A stretch of DNA of 64,000 nt, from positions 19,556,001-19,620,000 of the forward strand of contig NW_026947486.1 in the NCBI RefSeq assembly GCF_034190915.1, read 5' to 3'. Below, piece after piece: positions 50,139 to 62,562 of the stretch. Below the pieces are notes generated by a model. That model saw only the letters and a program-made list of their open reading frames with translations, did not search any database and was not told where the DNA came from. Within the stretch, counting starts at the first letter, position 1, and each line of letters begins with the position of its first letter. Source of the DNA: Cavia porcellus. Taxonomy: Eukaryota; Chordata; Mammalia; Rodentia; Caviidae. The translations under genes were made by a program, and so were the position numbers.

Positions 50139-53100
50139 AAGCCTTCATGGCCTTCTCAGAGGATTCCAGACTTCTGGAGGACAACCATGTGTGCCTTTCT
50201 AAATCCTCTCATAGTCCACTTTCTTCAGCTCCAACTTCTGACAACGATGTCCTTGCTGATCCTTCTTTCAGTTACCTTCAGGTCACAGTTCAGCTTTCAG
50301 TGTTTCCTCCACCAGACAGCTCTCTTTATGTCCCTGCCCCCTCCACATGTGCATGTTCTTTCCTCCTTATGACTCACGTGGTGTAACTCTGTACTGATAA
50401 AATAACCAAAGCACTACAAGAGATCTCTGTTATGATTCACTTAAAAGTATAAGAGTGCTATGCTATCCCCTAGGGAAATTTTAGTTGATTAATCTATTTA
50501 AACTGAGAGAACAAAAATTATCATAATCCAATTTGGTCAATATAGCTAAAGTGCACTCTGACTTAATGTTATAATGCTATGTGTCTGGTCTGTTTGTCTG
50601 CCTGTTAATCTGTGTTTATAATAACTGGCCTCAGGCACAGGGAGCTGCTCGACAAAGCTTCCTCTGTGGCTGAAAAAACAGCTGCCTAAACCAGTTTGCT
50701 CCAGTTTGCTCCACAATGGATGACTTCTCCAGTTTTCCCCAGGGTCTCTAACTCCTGAGATTAGGGGAAATACTGTCAGCAAACAATGTGACTTAAAGGA
50801 AAAAGATCTGTGTAAGACCACAGGGGTCATGGGATGGTCCCTTCATTGTAATAATAGAGGCTGAACCCCAATTCTAAGCAAAATGAGTACAAGAAAAACA
50901 GACATGGCTAACAGAGAAGTGTCAATGCCGGCGGGGGTGGGGATGGGCTGGGGGGGGGACACTGCCAGGAAAATAAAGGAAAAGGTCTAGACCACCAGAT
51001 TGAGCTTCCACCGGAACCTAACCCTAAATTGATACAGAGAGTAAGTCAGGGTAAGGCTAAATATCATGTTAAGAAAAAAAAAAGTGGTTCTTAGGGTATA
51101 CAGAGCCTGCACAGGGTCCTGGAAAATAGCAAGGTGAAGCCTGACTGCCATCTCAGGATTTCAAAGGGGAAAACAGCCATCATGATGACCTGTGAAAAAG
51201 GAGATGCAGACCCTTGGGAAACACTGATTGGTAAATTTACTTTTAAATTCTGTGGTTTAAGTTAACATTTTTTATGATCAATGATCCTAAAATGTTTCTT
51301 ATAAATAACTTTGGGATGGTTCTTAAATTAAAATTTAATTAATTATAACACCATAATACAACTGAACAACATTTATCACAGTGAGAGCAAAGATTCTAAA
51401 GCCCTTACATTCAAGCCTTCATGACCTTCTAACAGGACTCCAGATTTTGGGAGGACAACCACGTGTGCCTTTCTAAATCCTCTCATAGTCCTCACAGTCT
51501 GGGGTTAAATTTGTTCTGTTGCCACTTTCCACTTGTACTAAGGTAATTTGTCATTTAAGACAAAGTAAAATCTTAAAGATTCATCAGTCCTAACTAAAAA
51601 ATAACATTGTTATTCTTCTTTCTACTTTCTTCTGGTACTAAGATAATTTACTGTTCAAGGTTACTTGGGAGTCTATTATCCAGCCAGCTCTAATTAAAAT
51701 ATAACTTTTGCGAGTTAAATCTGAGATGAAAAATGTGCTAGGAACATTTTAAAATCTAAACAGCCATGTAGCTTGTATAAAAAAGAAAAAGTTAAAAATA
51801 GGAAATATAAAAATTATATGAATAAGGATATGGTAAAATTTAGTCCTACCAAAATGGCTAAATAAGCATTCTGTTATTATACAGATGAGACACACTTATA
51901 CATAGGGTAAATAACTCTATTTGTGTTCATTAACATGATTTCCAAAACTTAAAAAAGTCTAAACTAGCCTTTGATTTTTTATTATTACCATTATTATTAC
52001 TATTATTATTATTATTACTGAGACAGGGTCTCATTATATAATTCAGGCTGGCTTTGAACTTACTATGTACCTCAGACTGGCCTTGAAGTCACAGTGACCC
52101 TCCTGCCTCAGCCTCCCAAGTGCTGGGATGACAGGCATGAGCCACTATGCCCAGCTAGCCTTTTATTTTTGTCAGGGATGCTAACTTGTGTAAAATTAAT
52201 GAAACTGCCACTCTGATAATCAAATGGATTAGATAGTAAGAATCTAAAAAATGGTATCTGTGAACAAAAAGCCCATTGGTTCTGGTATAACATTGTCAGC
52301 TATGATTATCTTAATATACTATATAAAATAAATAAATTACTTCATCAATTATTAAACTCATCAAACTTCTAAGCATGATTACTTCAAGTCTTATCATCCA
52401 AAGTTCTGATTTTTCTCTGAAATATTTATAACCAGATTCATGGGAAAAAACTCTTAACAAACAAAACGGATTCTTTGATTATCTTCAATAAAAATTGATA
52501 AAAAATCACTTCTTGATTCAAAACTGTTATACAAATTAAATTTTACTCTAGTTTGCTTTATATTTTCTTTTTAACTTTATATCTGCTATCTCTGAAAATT
52601 CTGCAGAGTACAATTCCTAATAGAGATCTCTGATCCAATGTTTTGAGATTTTAATAGTCATCTACAAAATAGGTAAACTTAATAATGGACTCCAGGTTAA
52701 CTTGGCTTAAGAACTACTTTTAGACTCTTTGTTGCTCAACTCTGTTAAAAGGTGCAATGACACTAACTGTAAATAATCAATTACTTCCCCTCTATGTATC
52801 ACCAGATTAGACCAATGAGCAGAATGGCATCCTAGCAACAAGAGACAATAAAAGCAATGATTAATCAGGGACCTCTTCAGGAAAAAGAGAGGATATAACA
52901 AAAGCATGAGAGCTGTCAAAATCAAATTAGAGTCATTTGCATCAATCCTACCAAAAGACAGAGTTGAGAGGTTATAAGGTAGAATTCTTATGCATAAGTA
53001 CATGATAATAACTATCACGAAGCACCTATTTGGGCCTGGCTTTCAAACACTTCTTCATAAAACTGGTTACTAACAATTATTCTCATTATTATAATAATAA

Positions 53101-53394
53101 TTCCCTTTGGTTCATGTTTGTGCAACTGCCTTCTCCAGCTTATTTCTTCCAGAATCCCACAGTTATCATATATATGCCTCAGATCACCACCTGAACCTAC
53201 AGCAAAGCTCCATTTGGATCTTGTCAACCAGTTAAGGTCTGTACTTTAAGATCAAGATCACTCACCTCTGACAATCAACAAACTCAAAAGGGCCCCTAAT
53301 GATGGACTGGACGATTGGTGGTCCTACTCAGCTTAAGGCAGTTAAGGATGTGACCACTTTATTCCTTGTCAATAATTTGACTTTGCACCCAGAC
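50139..53394 (+). other. Interior of old LTR element, no intact ORF
   Basis: AT-rich remnant with a B1 (listed) and a duplicated segment (51335-51490 repeats 49115-49198 plus 50134-50215). No recognisable retroviral domain survives in any frame that I can read. A G-rich run occurs at 50930-50960 and a (TTA)n run at 51978-52018. Confidence 0.45.
52012..52158 (-). repeat. B1-type SINE
   Basis: Antisense: actgagacagggtctcatta to gagccactatgcccagct, with the (ATT)n run on its left as the tail. Confidence 0.9.
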
Positions 53395-53890
53395 TTCTTT
53401 GATAACACAGGTCAGTACAGCATGTACTAGACATTCACAAAGCACCGCACTAATGAAGACTAAAAGCACCACCAGATAAAAGTAAATATAAAAACCATCC
53501 TTTCTGAGTTAGTATTCTATCTTTCCCAAAAAGGTTAAAACACACTGATACCTTTATCTAAGTCTAAAGAGCCTTTCTGAAGACCTAAGAAACCTTGACA
53601 ATTTGAAACTTTGATGTAAAGCTTTAATTACAGCACAGGTACTCTTAGAAAATGAAAGAACAGGATGCCCTGCAAAATGTATTTCTAAGATATTTGCATT
53701 TGCCACCTCAGACCCTTTCCCACATCTTCACCTGCTCATAAAAACTCCAACCTCCCTACCTGCTGGCAAGATTCTTCTCTTGTCAGTGTACTCAGTGATC
53801 TAAATAAACTCCTGTCTTTTCTACATCTCTTGTGTACTGGTAAATTCCTTTTACTATCTGCACACCACTCTGCTATATGCCATCTGGCAT
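53395..53890 (+). repeat. 3' LTR of old element
   Basis: Pairs with 47684-48157. Poly(A)-like aataaa at about 53803-53808. Confidence 0.75.
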
Positions 53891-53911
53891 AGCAAAACTG
53901 TAATAGAAAAA

Positions 53912-54090
53912 TGTTCAGCCAGGCCTTGTGGCCCACACCTTGCTCTCTGGGAGGCTGAAGCAGGAAGATCCCAAGTTCTAGCCTAGCCTGGGCAACTTAA
54001 AAAGACCTTGTCTCAAAATAAAAAGTAAAAAGCTGCGGATATAATTCAGTACAAAGGCCCTATGTTCAATCCCTAGTGGTATACACACAT
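53912..54090 (+). repeat. B1-ID dimer SINE
   Basis: B1-like half (agccaggccttgtggcccac ... gaccttgtctcaaaat) then ID-like half (agctgcggatataattcagt ... gttcaatccctagtgg). Confidence 0.8.
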
Positions 54091-54517
54091 TCAAATAATG
54101 CAAAAGGCAGAAAAATAGGAACAGAAAAATAAGAAAGAAAGAGTAGCAAATAATGAGTATCAACAATTATATTAAATTTACATGGACTACAACATCCTGT
54201 AAAAGACAGAAATTTTCAAAATAGATTAGAAAAATATTACCCACCTGCAATGGATTGAACTGCATGCACTAGTCAATGCATGCACTGAAGCTCCAACATC
54301 CAAGCTGACTGTATTTGGAGATGGGCCTTTATGGAGGTAATTAATATTAAATGACATCATAACAGCAGAGCCCTAACGTGACAGAAATATTATCTATATG
54401 AGGAATGGACACCAGAAGTCTCTTTCCATGTGTGAACAGAGGAAAAGCCATGAGGGACCATCCAACCTTAGGAATAAAAAGTTTTTAACAGAGTGATGGC
54501 ATTAAAATAGAAGAGGT

Positions 54518-54621
54518 GGGGGGCTGGGGATTTAGCTCAGCAGCATAAGTGCCTGCCTTGCAAGCAGGCAGTCGTGAGTTCGATCCCTGGTACTGATAAA
54601 AACGAAAAAGACAAAAAAAAG
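54518..54621 (+). repeat. Young ID-type SINE with target duplication
   Basis: gggggctggggatttagctc ... gcaagcaggcagtcgtgag ... gatccctggtactgataaa, aacgaaaaagac, A-run. Flanks aaaatagaagaggt / aaaacagaagagat are a slightly diverged target duplication. Confidence 0.93.
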
Positions 54622-54781
54622 AAAACAGAAGAGATGTTATTAGAGCAGAGAAAGTGGATAAGGGAAAAGGAGACAGGGGCATAGGGAGCAGGAACGACCA
54701 AACTATGTTACATGCATGCATGATTGTGCCAAAATGAAACCCATTAGTCTATACAACTAATATACATTATAATTTTTTTAA

Positions 54782-55290
54782 ATTAGGGCATGGTGGTGCA
54801 CACCTGTATTCCCAGCACTCAAGAGGCTGAGGCAGGAGGACAGTCGTGAGTTTGGGGCCAGCCTGGGGTACATACTGATTTCAAGGCCAGTCTGAAATAC
54901 ATAGTGAGACACTGTCTCAAAAAACAACAACTTTCCCCCAAAATATTGAGATGTTATGCTGGATATAGTGGCGTGTAACTGTGATCTCAGCTCTTGAGAG
55001 GCTAAGGCAGCAGGATTGCCACAAATTCAAGGTCAGCCTGAGGTTTATAATGAGTTCAAGGCTGGCCTGAACTACATATCAAGATCTTGCCTCAAAAAAA
55101 AAAAAACCAGACAACAACAATCACAACAAATCATCACTTTGCCACATGTGCTGACTCACATCTGTAACCCTAGCATTCAGGAGGCTGAGGCAGAAGGATC
55201 ACTGTGAGTCTGAGGCCAGCCTAGGCTACATAGTGAGTTTAAAACCAGTCTGAACTACATAGTGAAACTCTGTCTCAAAAAAAATTAAAA
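54782..55290 (+). repeat. Three B1-type SINEs head to tail
   Basis: Copies at 54782-54925, 54957-55107 and 55140-55290, all plus strand, each with the duplicated core (for example gtttggggccagcctggggt / tttcaaggccagtctgaaat) and A-tail. Confidence 0.9.
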
Positions 55291-55459
55291 ATAAAAAGTT
55301 GATCATCTCTGAATCAGAGTGCCCTTACCAGAGACCAAATCAGCCAGCATCTTGATCTAGGACTTCTCAGACTCCAGAACTGTGAGAAAATAAATTTCTA
55401 TTGTTTATGACACTCAACCTATACTACTTTGTTATTGCAGCCCTGGCAGGTTACTATCT

Positions 55460-56856
55460 AAAAGAAAATATATCCATGTAATAGTAGAAGTAGAAAAAAA
55501 AAAGGAAAACAGGTACACTATTGCAATATTAATCAAAGGAAAACTGGAATGGCCATATTCCTAACAGCCAAACTAAACTTCAGAGAAAAATACAGGAATC
55601 ATCCAAGAAAATGAGTCACACTGTAGGGACAAAAGGTCAATTTATCAAAGAGGTATAATACACATAACAAGGCATGTATAACACTTCAAAATACATGAAG
55701 CAAAACCAAGCATAGTAGTGCATGCCTGTGCTCCCAGCTATTCAGGAAGCTGTAGCAGGTGGATCCCAAATTCAGTTTTGTAAACCTGCCCTTGCCTGGG
55801 TGTGGTGGCACACACCTGTAATCGCAGTACTCAGAAGGCTGAGGCATGAGGATCAGTTGTGAGTTGGACCACAGAGTGAGTTAAAAGCCTGGCTGAACTA
55901 CATAGTAAGACTCTTCCTTAAAAGAATTTTTAAAAAGATCTGCCTCAAAATAAAAAAGATTGGGGATGTAGCTCAGTCATAGAATGTCCTTGGGTTCAAT
56001 CTTCAGTACCATAAAAATATGCATATGAAGCAAAAACTGAAACACTTGACAGGAGAAATAGGCACACAGACACTTCAATATTCCTTTCTCAGGAACTAGA
56101 AGAACCAATAGACATAAAATCAACGAGAATATAGAAGTAATAATGTCATCAACCATCTGTATGCAAATGATATATATAGAACATTCCACTAAAAAAATCA
56201 AGAGAATACATGTTTTTTCAAGTGTCTATGGAATATTTACCAAGACAGACCATTCTGTGAGTCAGAAAACAAGTTTTAACAAATTTAAAGTAATTTAAAT
56301 CATTTTTAGTATGTTTCCAGACTATAAAAAAAATTTTTTTTAGAAACCAGTAACAAAATATAACAGGAAAATTGGTAGACATTTGGAAATTAAACATCAT
56401 TCTTCTAAATAACATACAGGTCTAAGAGATAGTCTTAAAGAAAATTAGAAAATACATTGAACTGAACAAAATGAAAATACAACATGCAGAAATATGTAGG
56501 ATGCAGCTAAAGCAGTAATGGAAATTTTATAGCATTAAATGCATACACTGAAAAAAGTTTTAAATCAACAATCTAAGCTTCCTTAAGAAGCTAGAAAGAA
56601 AGCAAAATAAACCCAAAACTAAAGACCACAATAAAGAGCATTCAGTAATGAAATTTAAAACCAAATACAATAGAGAAACTCAATGAAACCAAAAGTTGAT
56701 TAGTTGAAGACAAGATTTATAACTCCCTAGCAAGTTGACAAAAGGAAAATATAGAAGATAGCAATTAGCAATATCAGAAATTAGGGCTGGGAATATAGCT
56801 CAGTGGCATAAGTGCCTGGCTGGCAAGTGCAAGGTCCTGAGTTCAATTCCTTGTAC

Positions 56857-56914
<58 letters not shown>

Positions 56915-57300
56915 AATTAAATTACAGACATTCAAAGGATAACAAGGGATTGCTTTAAACAACTCTATATACTTAGGTGGACAAAAAGCAATTTTTCAAT
57001 AACCACCAACAAACCCACCTAAAAGAGATAACATGAGTATTCCTAGAAGTTGATTTTCTTTTTTGGTATTTTAAGACACAGGGTCTTGCTATGTAATTCA
57101 GGCTGGTCCTGAATATGCAACAGTCCTTCTGCCTCAGCCTCCCAAGTGCTGGGATTACAGGCATGCACCACCATGCCCATCAGAAGTTGAATTTTTACAC
57201 AAAACTTCCTTCAAAAAGAAAACTATAAGCATAAATGGTTTTACCAACATGTTAATTTTAATCTCATTAGTCCACATTGTACACATACATAATAGCAATA
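55460..57300 (+). repeat. Old L1 ORF2 remnant with SINE insertions
   Basis: Decayed L1 ORF2 sequence (ccatattcctaacagccaaa, gcagctaaagcagtaatgga, caatgaaaccaaaagttgat) interrupted by B1/ID copies at 55705-56015, an ID at 56783-56863 with an AT microsatellite, and an antisense B1 at 57055-57180. No intact frame. Confidence 0.7.
56783..56911 (+). repeat. ID-type SINE with (AT)n microsatellite as its tail
   Basis: gggctgggaatatagctcag ... gttcaattccttgtaccaac, immediately followed by about 48 bases of AT repeat (56863-56910). Confidence 0.9.
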
Positions 57301-58331
57301 TTTTTATCCCATAAAGATATAAATTATAATTTATGAATATTCAATTAAAAATATTCAGCCAACTAATTCTCAACAAATGTGCCAAAAACATAAACTGGAG
57401 AAAGGGCAGCCTCTTCAACAAATGGTGTTGGTAAGCTGTGAGCAGTGGTACACACCTGTAATCCCAGTACTTGCGAGGCTGAAGCAGGAGGATATGCAAA
57501 AGTTCAAGGCCAGCCTGGGCTACATTATGAAATGAAGTCCAGCTTTAACTAAATAGTGAGATCCTGTCAACAGCAACAAAAAAAGGCAACGGTGCTGGAT
57601 ATCCATATCTAGAAGATGAAAACTAGACTGCTATCTCTCACCCTGTACAAAAGTTAACTCAAAGTGAATCAAAGACATTAATGTAATATCTGAAAACTTT
57701 AAACTACTAGCAGAAAACAGGAGAAACATTGTGATAACAGCAAAGGCAAATATTTCCTAGACAAGACTCTAAAACCTCAGCAAACAAAAGCAATAATTGA
57801 CAAACAGGACTACATCAAATTAAAAAGCTTCTGTGCAGCAAAGGAAACCATCAGTAGAGTGAAGAGACAACCTACAAAATAGGAGAAAGTCTTTCTTACC
57901 TATTCATCTAAGAAAGGATTAACATTCAAAATATATAAAGATTTCAAAAATCCAAGTAATCCCATCAAAAATCTAGCAAATGATCTGAACAGACATTTCT
58001 CAAAAGTAGTATAAACGGTAAACAAATATAAGAACGCTCAATATTTTTAGCCATTAGGGAAATTAAAACTACACTGACCCTAATCCGAATGGTTATTATA
58101 AAAATTAATAATGGTAGGGAGGGTGTGGAGATAAAGGAACCCTTATACACAGTTGGTAGGAATGGACATTAGCACAGCCATTATGGAAAACAGCCTGCAG
58201 ATTCCTCGACAAACTAAAAATAGAAAGCACATGGGGAGCTATATTCCTGGGTATATATGAAGGAAATGAGCTAGCATACAAGAGAGAGAACTGTATTTTC
58301 ATGCTTATTGTGGCACTATTCACAGCAGCCT

Positions 58332-58806
58332 ATTGGAGACCGGGCTGTACAGGGTTAAGCATCTGGACACAGGGATCTTTGGCTGTGTTGGAAGAGCATA
58401 CACACAGTGTTCTGAAGTCAAGATAACCACAGCTGAGGCAGTCAAGGACATGGGCTGCTGATACCATCTACTCCAGAACAATAAAGCTGTCAACCTTAGA
58501 GATCAAACTGTTCTCTTAATTGGCAAAACTTACTACTTGGAGAAGTCTTTGAACTGACTCCCAAGGTCTCTCTCAGTTCCTACGCTTATCTCAGTACCCT
58601 CCTTTCTTTGTCTGAAAACCAAATAAATAGACTGCTGGAGAAGTCTTTTTGTTTCAGCCCTCATAAAATCTTGAATTCTGCTAGAGGATTTTGATCCTCC
58701 TAGAGCCCAAAAACCATACTACCTGTCTCTTTTATTTAAGCCACTCACCATCCACTCGTTTAGGAGACTAGGGCTAAGCCAAGGCCCCGAGAGTAGCCAA
58801 CACACT
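58332..58806 (+). repeat. Probable solo LTR inside L1
   Basis: About 475 bp of unrelated sequence breaks the L1 between cacagcagcc and aacacactgaatcagcc. It starts near tattggagaccgggctgta and ends near ccgagagtagcc, with accaaataaatagac as poly(A)-like signal. agcc occurs on both sides and may be the target duplication. Family not recognised. Confidence 0.5.
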
Positions 58807-58852
58807 GAATCAGCCTGGGTGCACACCAATAGGTAAATGGATAAGGAAAGTA

Positions 58853-58876
58853 TCACACACACACACACACACACAA
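58853..58876. repeat. (CA)n microsatellite
   Basis: About 12 CA units within the L1 remnant. Confidence 0.9.
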
Positions 58877-59237
58877 ATACACACATATACATGCACATAC
58901 AGACAGTTATTATTCAGGCATACAAAAATTGAGATCTTGTAGGAAAATGGATAGAACTAGAGGTTCTGATGTTAAGTGAAATAAGCCAGACAGACAGACA
59001 TGTTTTCTTTTGCATGTGGATACAAAAAATAAAAAGATGATCTATTAGGAACTGGAAAGGGGCCAGCAGAGACAGCAGACATAATCAATATATAACATAT
59101 GCTTGTATGGAAATATGACAGTGAAACCCATTGATTTGTGCAGCTAATGTCTTATTAAGTATAATAAAAAATCAGAATAGAACAGAGTCTGGAAATAAAC
59201 CCTATAAATATGGCCAATTGAGGGCCATATTTTTTGT

Positions 59238-59385
59238 TTTTGTTTTTTGTCTTTTTGAGACAGAGTCTCACTATACAGGTTCAAACTGGCCTAGGTCAGG
59301 CTGGCCTCAACCTCATAGCAATCCTTCTGCCTCAGCCTCCTGAGTGCTGGGATTGCAGGCATGCACTATCATGCCTGGTATGGCC
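59238..59385 (-). repeat. B1-type SINE
   Basis: Antisense: tttgtctttttgagacagag to gcactatcatgcctggt. Confidence 0.9.
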
Positions 59386-59654
59386 AACTGAGTTTTAACA
59401 AAATTGTAAAAGCATTTCACTGGAGGAAAGATAGTCCTTTCAACACATGGAGCCAAAACAATCAGTACTCTTAAACAAAAATGAATGCAAAATGGGCCAG
59501 AAAATTAAATATAAAAACTAAAACTGTTATCTTGCTCATGCCTACCTTCATGCTTAAAGATGTATTCTCTCTCTCTCTGAAAATTTATCATTTATCAACT
59601 CTATCCATATATCACAGCCTACATGTCTAAAATCTTTCACTGAAGACAAAGAAT

Positions 59655-60365
59655 GAGTTGGGCATGGTGGCACATACCTGTAATTCCAGTACTTGGGAGG
59701 CTGAGGCAAGAAGATTGCCACAAGCTCAAGGCCAAACTGGGCTATGTAGTGAATTCAAGGTCAGCCTGAACTGCATAGCAAGATCTCGACCCTCCCCCAC
59801 CAAAAAAACACCAAACAATGACAAAGAATGGAGGTTGCTGCTGTTTTCTCAGTTTTAGGATCGTGTAACATTAGGACCCAGCTTCACGTTCCTATTAGGA
59901 GAATGAAAAGATAAACCACACACTTGAAGAAAATATAAATCACATGTTTGATAAATGACTTGTATAAAGAATATATTTTAAAATCTCTCAAAACTCAACA
60001 GTAAACAAAAAAAATCCAATTTAAAAATAGTCAAAGTACTGGGCGTGGTGGCACATGCCTGTGATTCTAGCACTTGAGAGCTGAGGCAGGAGGATTCCCA
60101 TGAGTTTAAGGCCAGCTTGGGCTACATAGTAAGTTCAAGACCAGCCTGGGTACACAGTGAGGTTCAGCTTGAACTGCATAGTGAGACCTGTTTCAAAGAG
60201 GAGAAGAGAGGAGAAAACAGAAAAGGAGAGGAAAGGAAAGGATTGAAGTCAGTCAGAGCCTGTTGTCCCAACCACTCAGGTGACTGTAGGCGGAAGGATC
60301 ACTCAAGCTCAGGAGTTTGAGACCAGCCTGGACAATGTAGTAAAACCCAGTCTCTAAATAAATAA
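59655..60365 (+). repeat. Three B1-type SINEs
   Basis: Copies at 59655-59800 (gttgggcatggtggcacata), 60035-60195 (ctgggcgtggtggcacatgc, with an extra internal repeat) and 60245-60360 (truncated start, gagcctgttgtcccaaccac). Confidence 0.88.
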
Positions 60366-60399
60366 ATAAAATGGGTTAGAAGCTTTTGAACAGACACTT

Positions 60400-61320
60400 C
60401 ATCAGAAAGGATATACCAAAAGTAAGTAAGTAAGCATATATAAAGATACTCCACATACTTAGCCATTAGGAAAATATAAGTTAAAATCATGATGAGATAC
60501 TGCTACATAACTACTAAAATAGCTAAAATTTTAAAAGTGCTCACAAAAATGTAAAGCAATAGAAATTTATAAAAGGTTCAGACACTCTGAAACAAAAATG
60601 GCAGGTTCTTAAAAAGTTAAACACATACTACATTACCAGCAATCCTTTATTTACTCTAGAGAAGTGAAAATATGTTCATTCAAAACAATTGTGGGGGCTG
60701 GGGATTTAGCTCAGTGGCATAAGCGCCTGCCTTGCAAGCAGGCAGTTGTGAGTTCGATCCCCGGTACCAATAAAAAAGAAAAAGACAAGAAAAAAAAAAA
60801 AAAAACAATTGTGCATGAGTACTTAAATAGCCCTACTCATAAATGCCCCAAACTGGAAATAGCTCAAATGTGTTTCAACAGGTGAATGGGAAATCTATAC
60901 CAGACTCAGCAATAAAAAGCAGAGAACTACTGACATATGCAACTTGGATGAATTTCTAGTCAACAGTGCTGAGTGGAAAAAAATCCATCCCAAGATCACA
61001 CACTGTATGATTTCATTTAAGTCACATTCTTAAAGTAACAAAATTCCTGAAATATGGAACACCTTATTGGTTTCCAGGAAGCTAGAAATGGGTATGAAAA
61101 GGGTGAAGAACAGTGAATGTTCCCTCAAGGGAGACTTGATACAATGAAACTATTCTGTGCCTAATCAGGTCTCTGTCAATAACCTGATGGTGATATTATA
61201 ATACAGTTTTGAAAGATGTTATCATGAGGGAAACTGGAGAATGGTACAAGGACTTATTTATTATTTTTTAAACTGTATGCAAACTAATCATCACAAAAAA
61301 GAAAAGTTTAATTTTTAAAA
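60400..61320 (+). repeat. Old L1 ORF2 end / 3' remnant interrupted by a young ID SINE
   Basis: gaacagacacttcatcagaa, gatgagatactgctacataa, ctggaaatagctcaaatgtg, ctgtatgatttcatttaagt are decayed L1 end sequences on both sides of the ID copy. Confidence 0.7.
60692..60803 (+). repeat. Young ID-type SINE with target duplication
   Basis: gggggctggggatttagctc ... gcaagcaggcagttgtgag ... gatccccggtaccaataaa, aaagaaaaagac, A-run. aaaacaattgtg flanks it on both sides. Third member of the young ID set. Confidence 0.93.
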
Positions 61321-61339
61321 AGGGTTACACAAAGCTGTT

Positions 61340-61455
61340 TTCAGTGGCACATGAGCCTGTAAACCCAGTACTCACGAGGCTAAAGCAGGAGAACTGATTT
61401 TATCCACAAGTTCAAGATGAGCCTGGGCAACACAGGGAGACCTCATTATAAAAAA
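61340..61455 (+). repeat. B1-like SINE, diverged
   Basis: ctgttttcagtggcacatga ... gggagacctcattataaaa. Confidence 0.65.
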
Positions 61456-61794
61456 AAGATTACATAGTGTACAGCTCCAATTATACAACACTCTTAAAAA
61501 GGCAAAATTATAATATCACAGAATGAATCTGCAGTTGCCTGAGGTTACAGATAGGGGAAAACATGACTATAAAGAGGTAGCATGAAGCAGTCTCTTGTGG
61601 GTGATGAAATTATTCTCTATCCTATAGATTACTTACACCAATGTACATGTGTTAACACTTACCAGTTTGTACAACAGCAAAATCAAATTTACTGTACATA
61701 AATTTAAAAAATTAAAATTATAAATAAGACAAAAGATTGTAGGCTGTGGCTATCTGAAGGACGTTGTTTCTTAGCCAAAAGATAACTGAAAGTC

Positions 61795-61985
61795 TGTAAT
61801 CCTAGCTACTTGAGAGGCTGAAGCAAAATGATTACAAATTTGAGGCCAACCAGGGCAACTTACCAAGATGCTCTCTCAAAATAAAAATAAAAATGTTAAA
61901 AGGCTGGGAGTTAGTTGCTCAGTGTTAGAGCAATTGCCTAGCATGCATGAGGCTCTGGTTCCATTTCCAGTACTGAAAAAGAAAC
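61795..61985 (+). repeat. B1-ID dimer SINE
   Basis: B1-like half (ctgtaatcctagctacttga ... gctctctcaaaat) then ID-like half (ggctgggagttagttgctca ... ggttccatttccagtact). Confidence 0.8.
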
Positions 61986-62329
61986 GACTGAATGAGAAAT
62001 TACTTCAGGAAAATCATTTGAAAGACAGGAATATTCCTTAAGAGATTTCATCCTCAAATTGTACTTTTCTGTTTCTCCAACTCAGTGATAAGTGTTGTGG
62101 GAAATATCTGCAGGAAACTAGGGACTGCATTTATCACCAAGCTGGGGTTACAGATAAGTCACATGAAAATTCTGCAAAGAAATTCCCTAAGATGCAATCC
62201 AGGAAACGTTGGCTTCCTGGCCTTGGCATGCTCTCTCCTGATGAGTAAGGTAAGCCAAAGCACAGTTACGTTTCCTGTTGGCTGCAAGAAAGCTCAAAGA
62301 GCAAGCAGAAGTGCAGCATTAATGAAGAT

Positions 62330-62562
62330 GTTCCCTGACTAACAATGATTTGACTTAAGATTTACTCTCTCATAAGGCCTGGCAGCAGCAGTGAGCCCTA
62401 GCTCTCAGGGAATCATGTGATCATGAGGGGAAACAACCAATACTCACCAGTGTACTGTGTTGCCAAGCTGTGATGTTCAGCAGGTTAAGTGTATTACATG
62501 CATTTTCAGCTTATAATTAGTTTATCAAGATGTAACCCCATCATAAATCAAGGAGCATCTGT
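62330..62562 (+). mobile_element. Tigger-type DNA transposon fragment
   Basis: Decayed non-autonomous mariner/Tigger sequence: gatttgacttaagatttact, ggaaacaaccaatactcacc, agtgtactgtgttgccaagc, gatgtaaccccatcataaat, caaggagcatctgtat. It ends just upstream of the ZNF182 start exon. Confidence 0.65.

Larger units (their letters stand above)
47684..53890 (+). mobile_element. Old LTR-retrovirus-like element with two diverged LTRs
   Basis: Two direct repeats of about 475-495 bp (47684-48157 and 53395-53890) sharing gcacccagacttctttgata at the start and tctatatgccatctgg (or ctatatgccatctgg) at the end. They enclose 5.2 kb. The right copy has cataaaaactcc and ctaaataaactcctgtc as TATA-like and poly(A) signals in plus orientation. 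LTR divergence is high, so the insertion is old. No intact gag, pol or env frame remains. Confidence 0.7.
54240..55455 (+). repeat. Old mammalian interspersed repeat split by SINEs
   Basis: Left part 54240-54485 (gtatttggagatgggccttt, gaggtaattaatattaaatg), right part 55305-55455 (catcttgatctaggacttct, cagaactgtgagaaaataaa, ttgttattgcagccctggca). The middle is an ID and three B1 insertions. Same family as 44020-44391. Confidence 0.65.
57360..59150 (+). repeat. L1 ORF2 3' part, split by an LTR-like insertion
   Basis: Clear decayed L1 ORF2 C-terminal half: caacaaatgtgccaaaaaca, ctgctatctctcaccctgta, aaaaagcttctgtgcagcaa, ccttatacacagttggtagg, then after the insertion caccaataggtaaatggata and gatgttaagtgaaataagcc. 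A B1 sits at 57430-57580. Several stops; dead. Confidence 0.8.
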
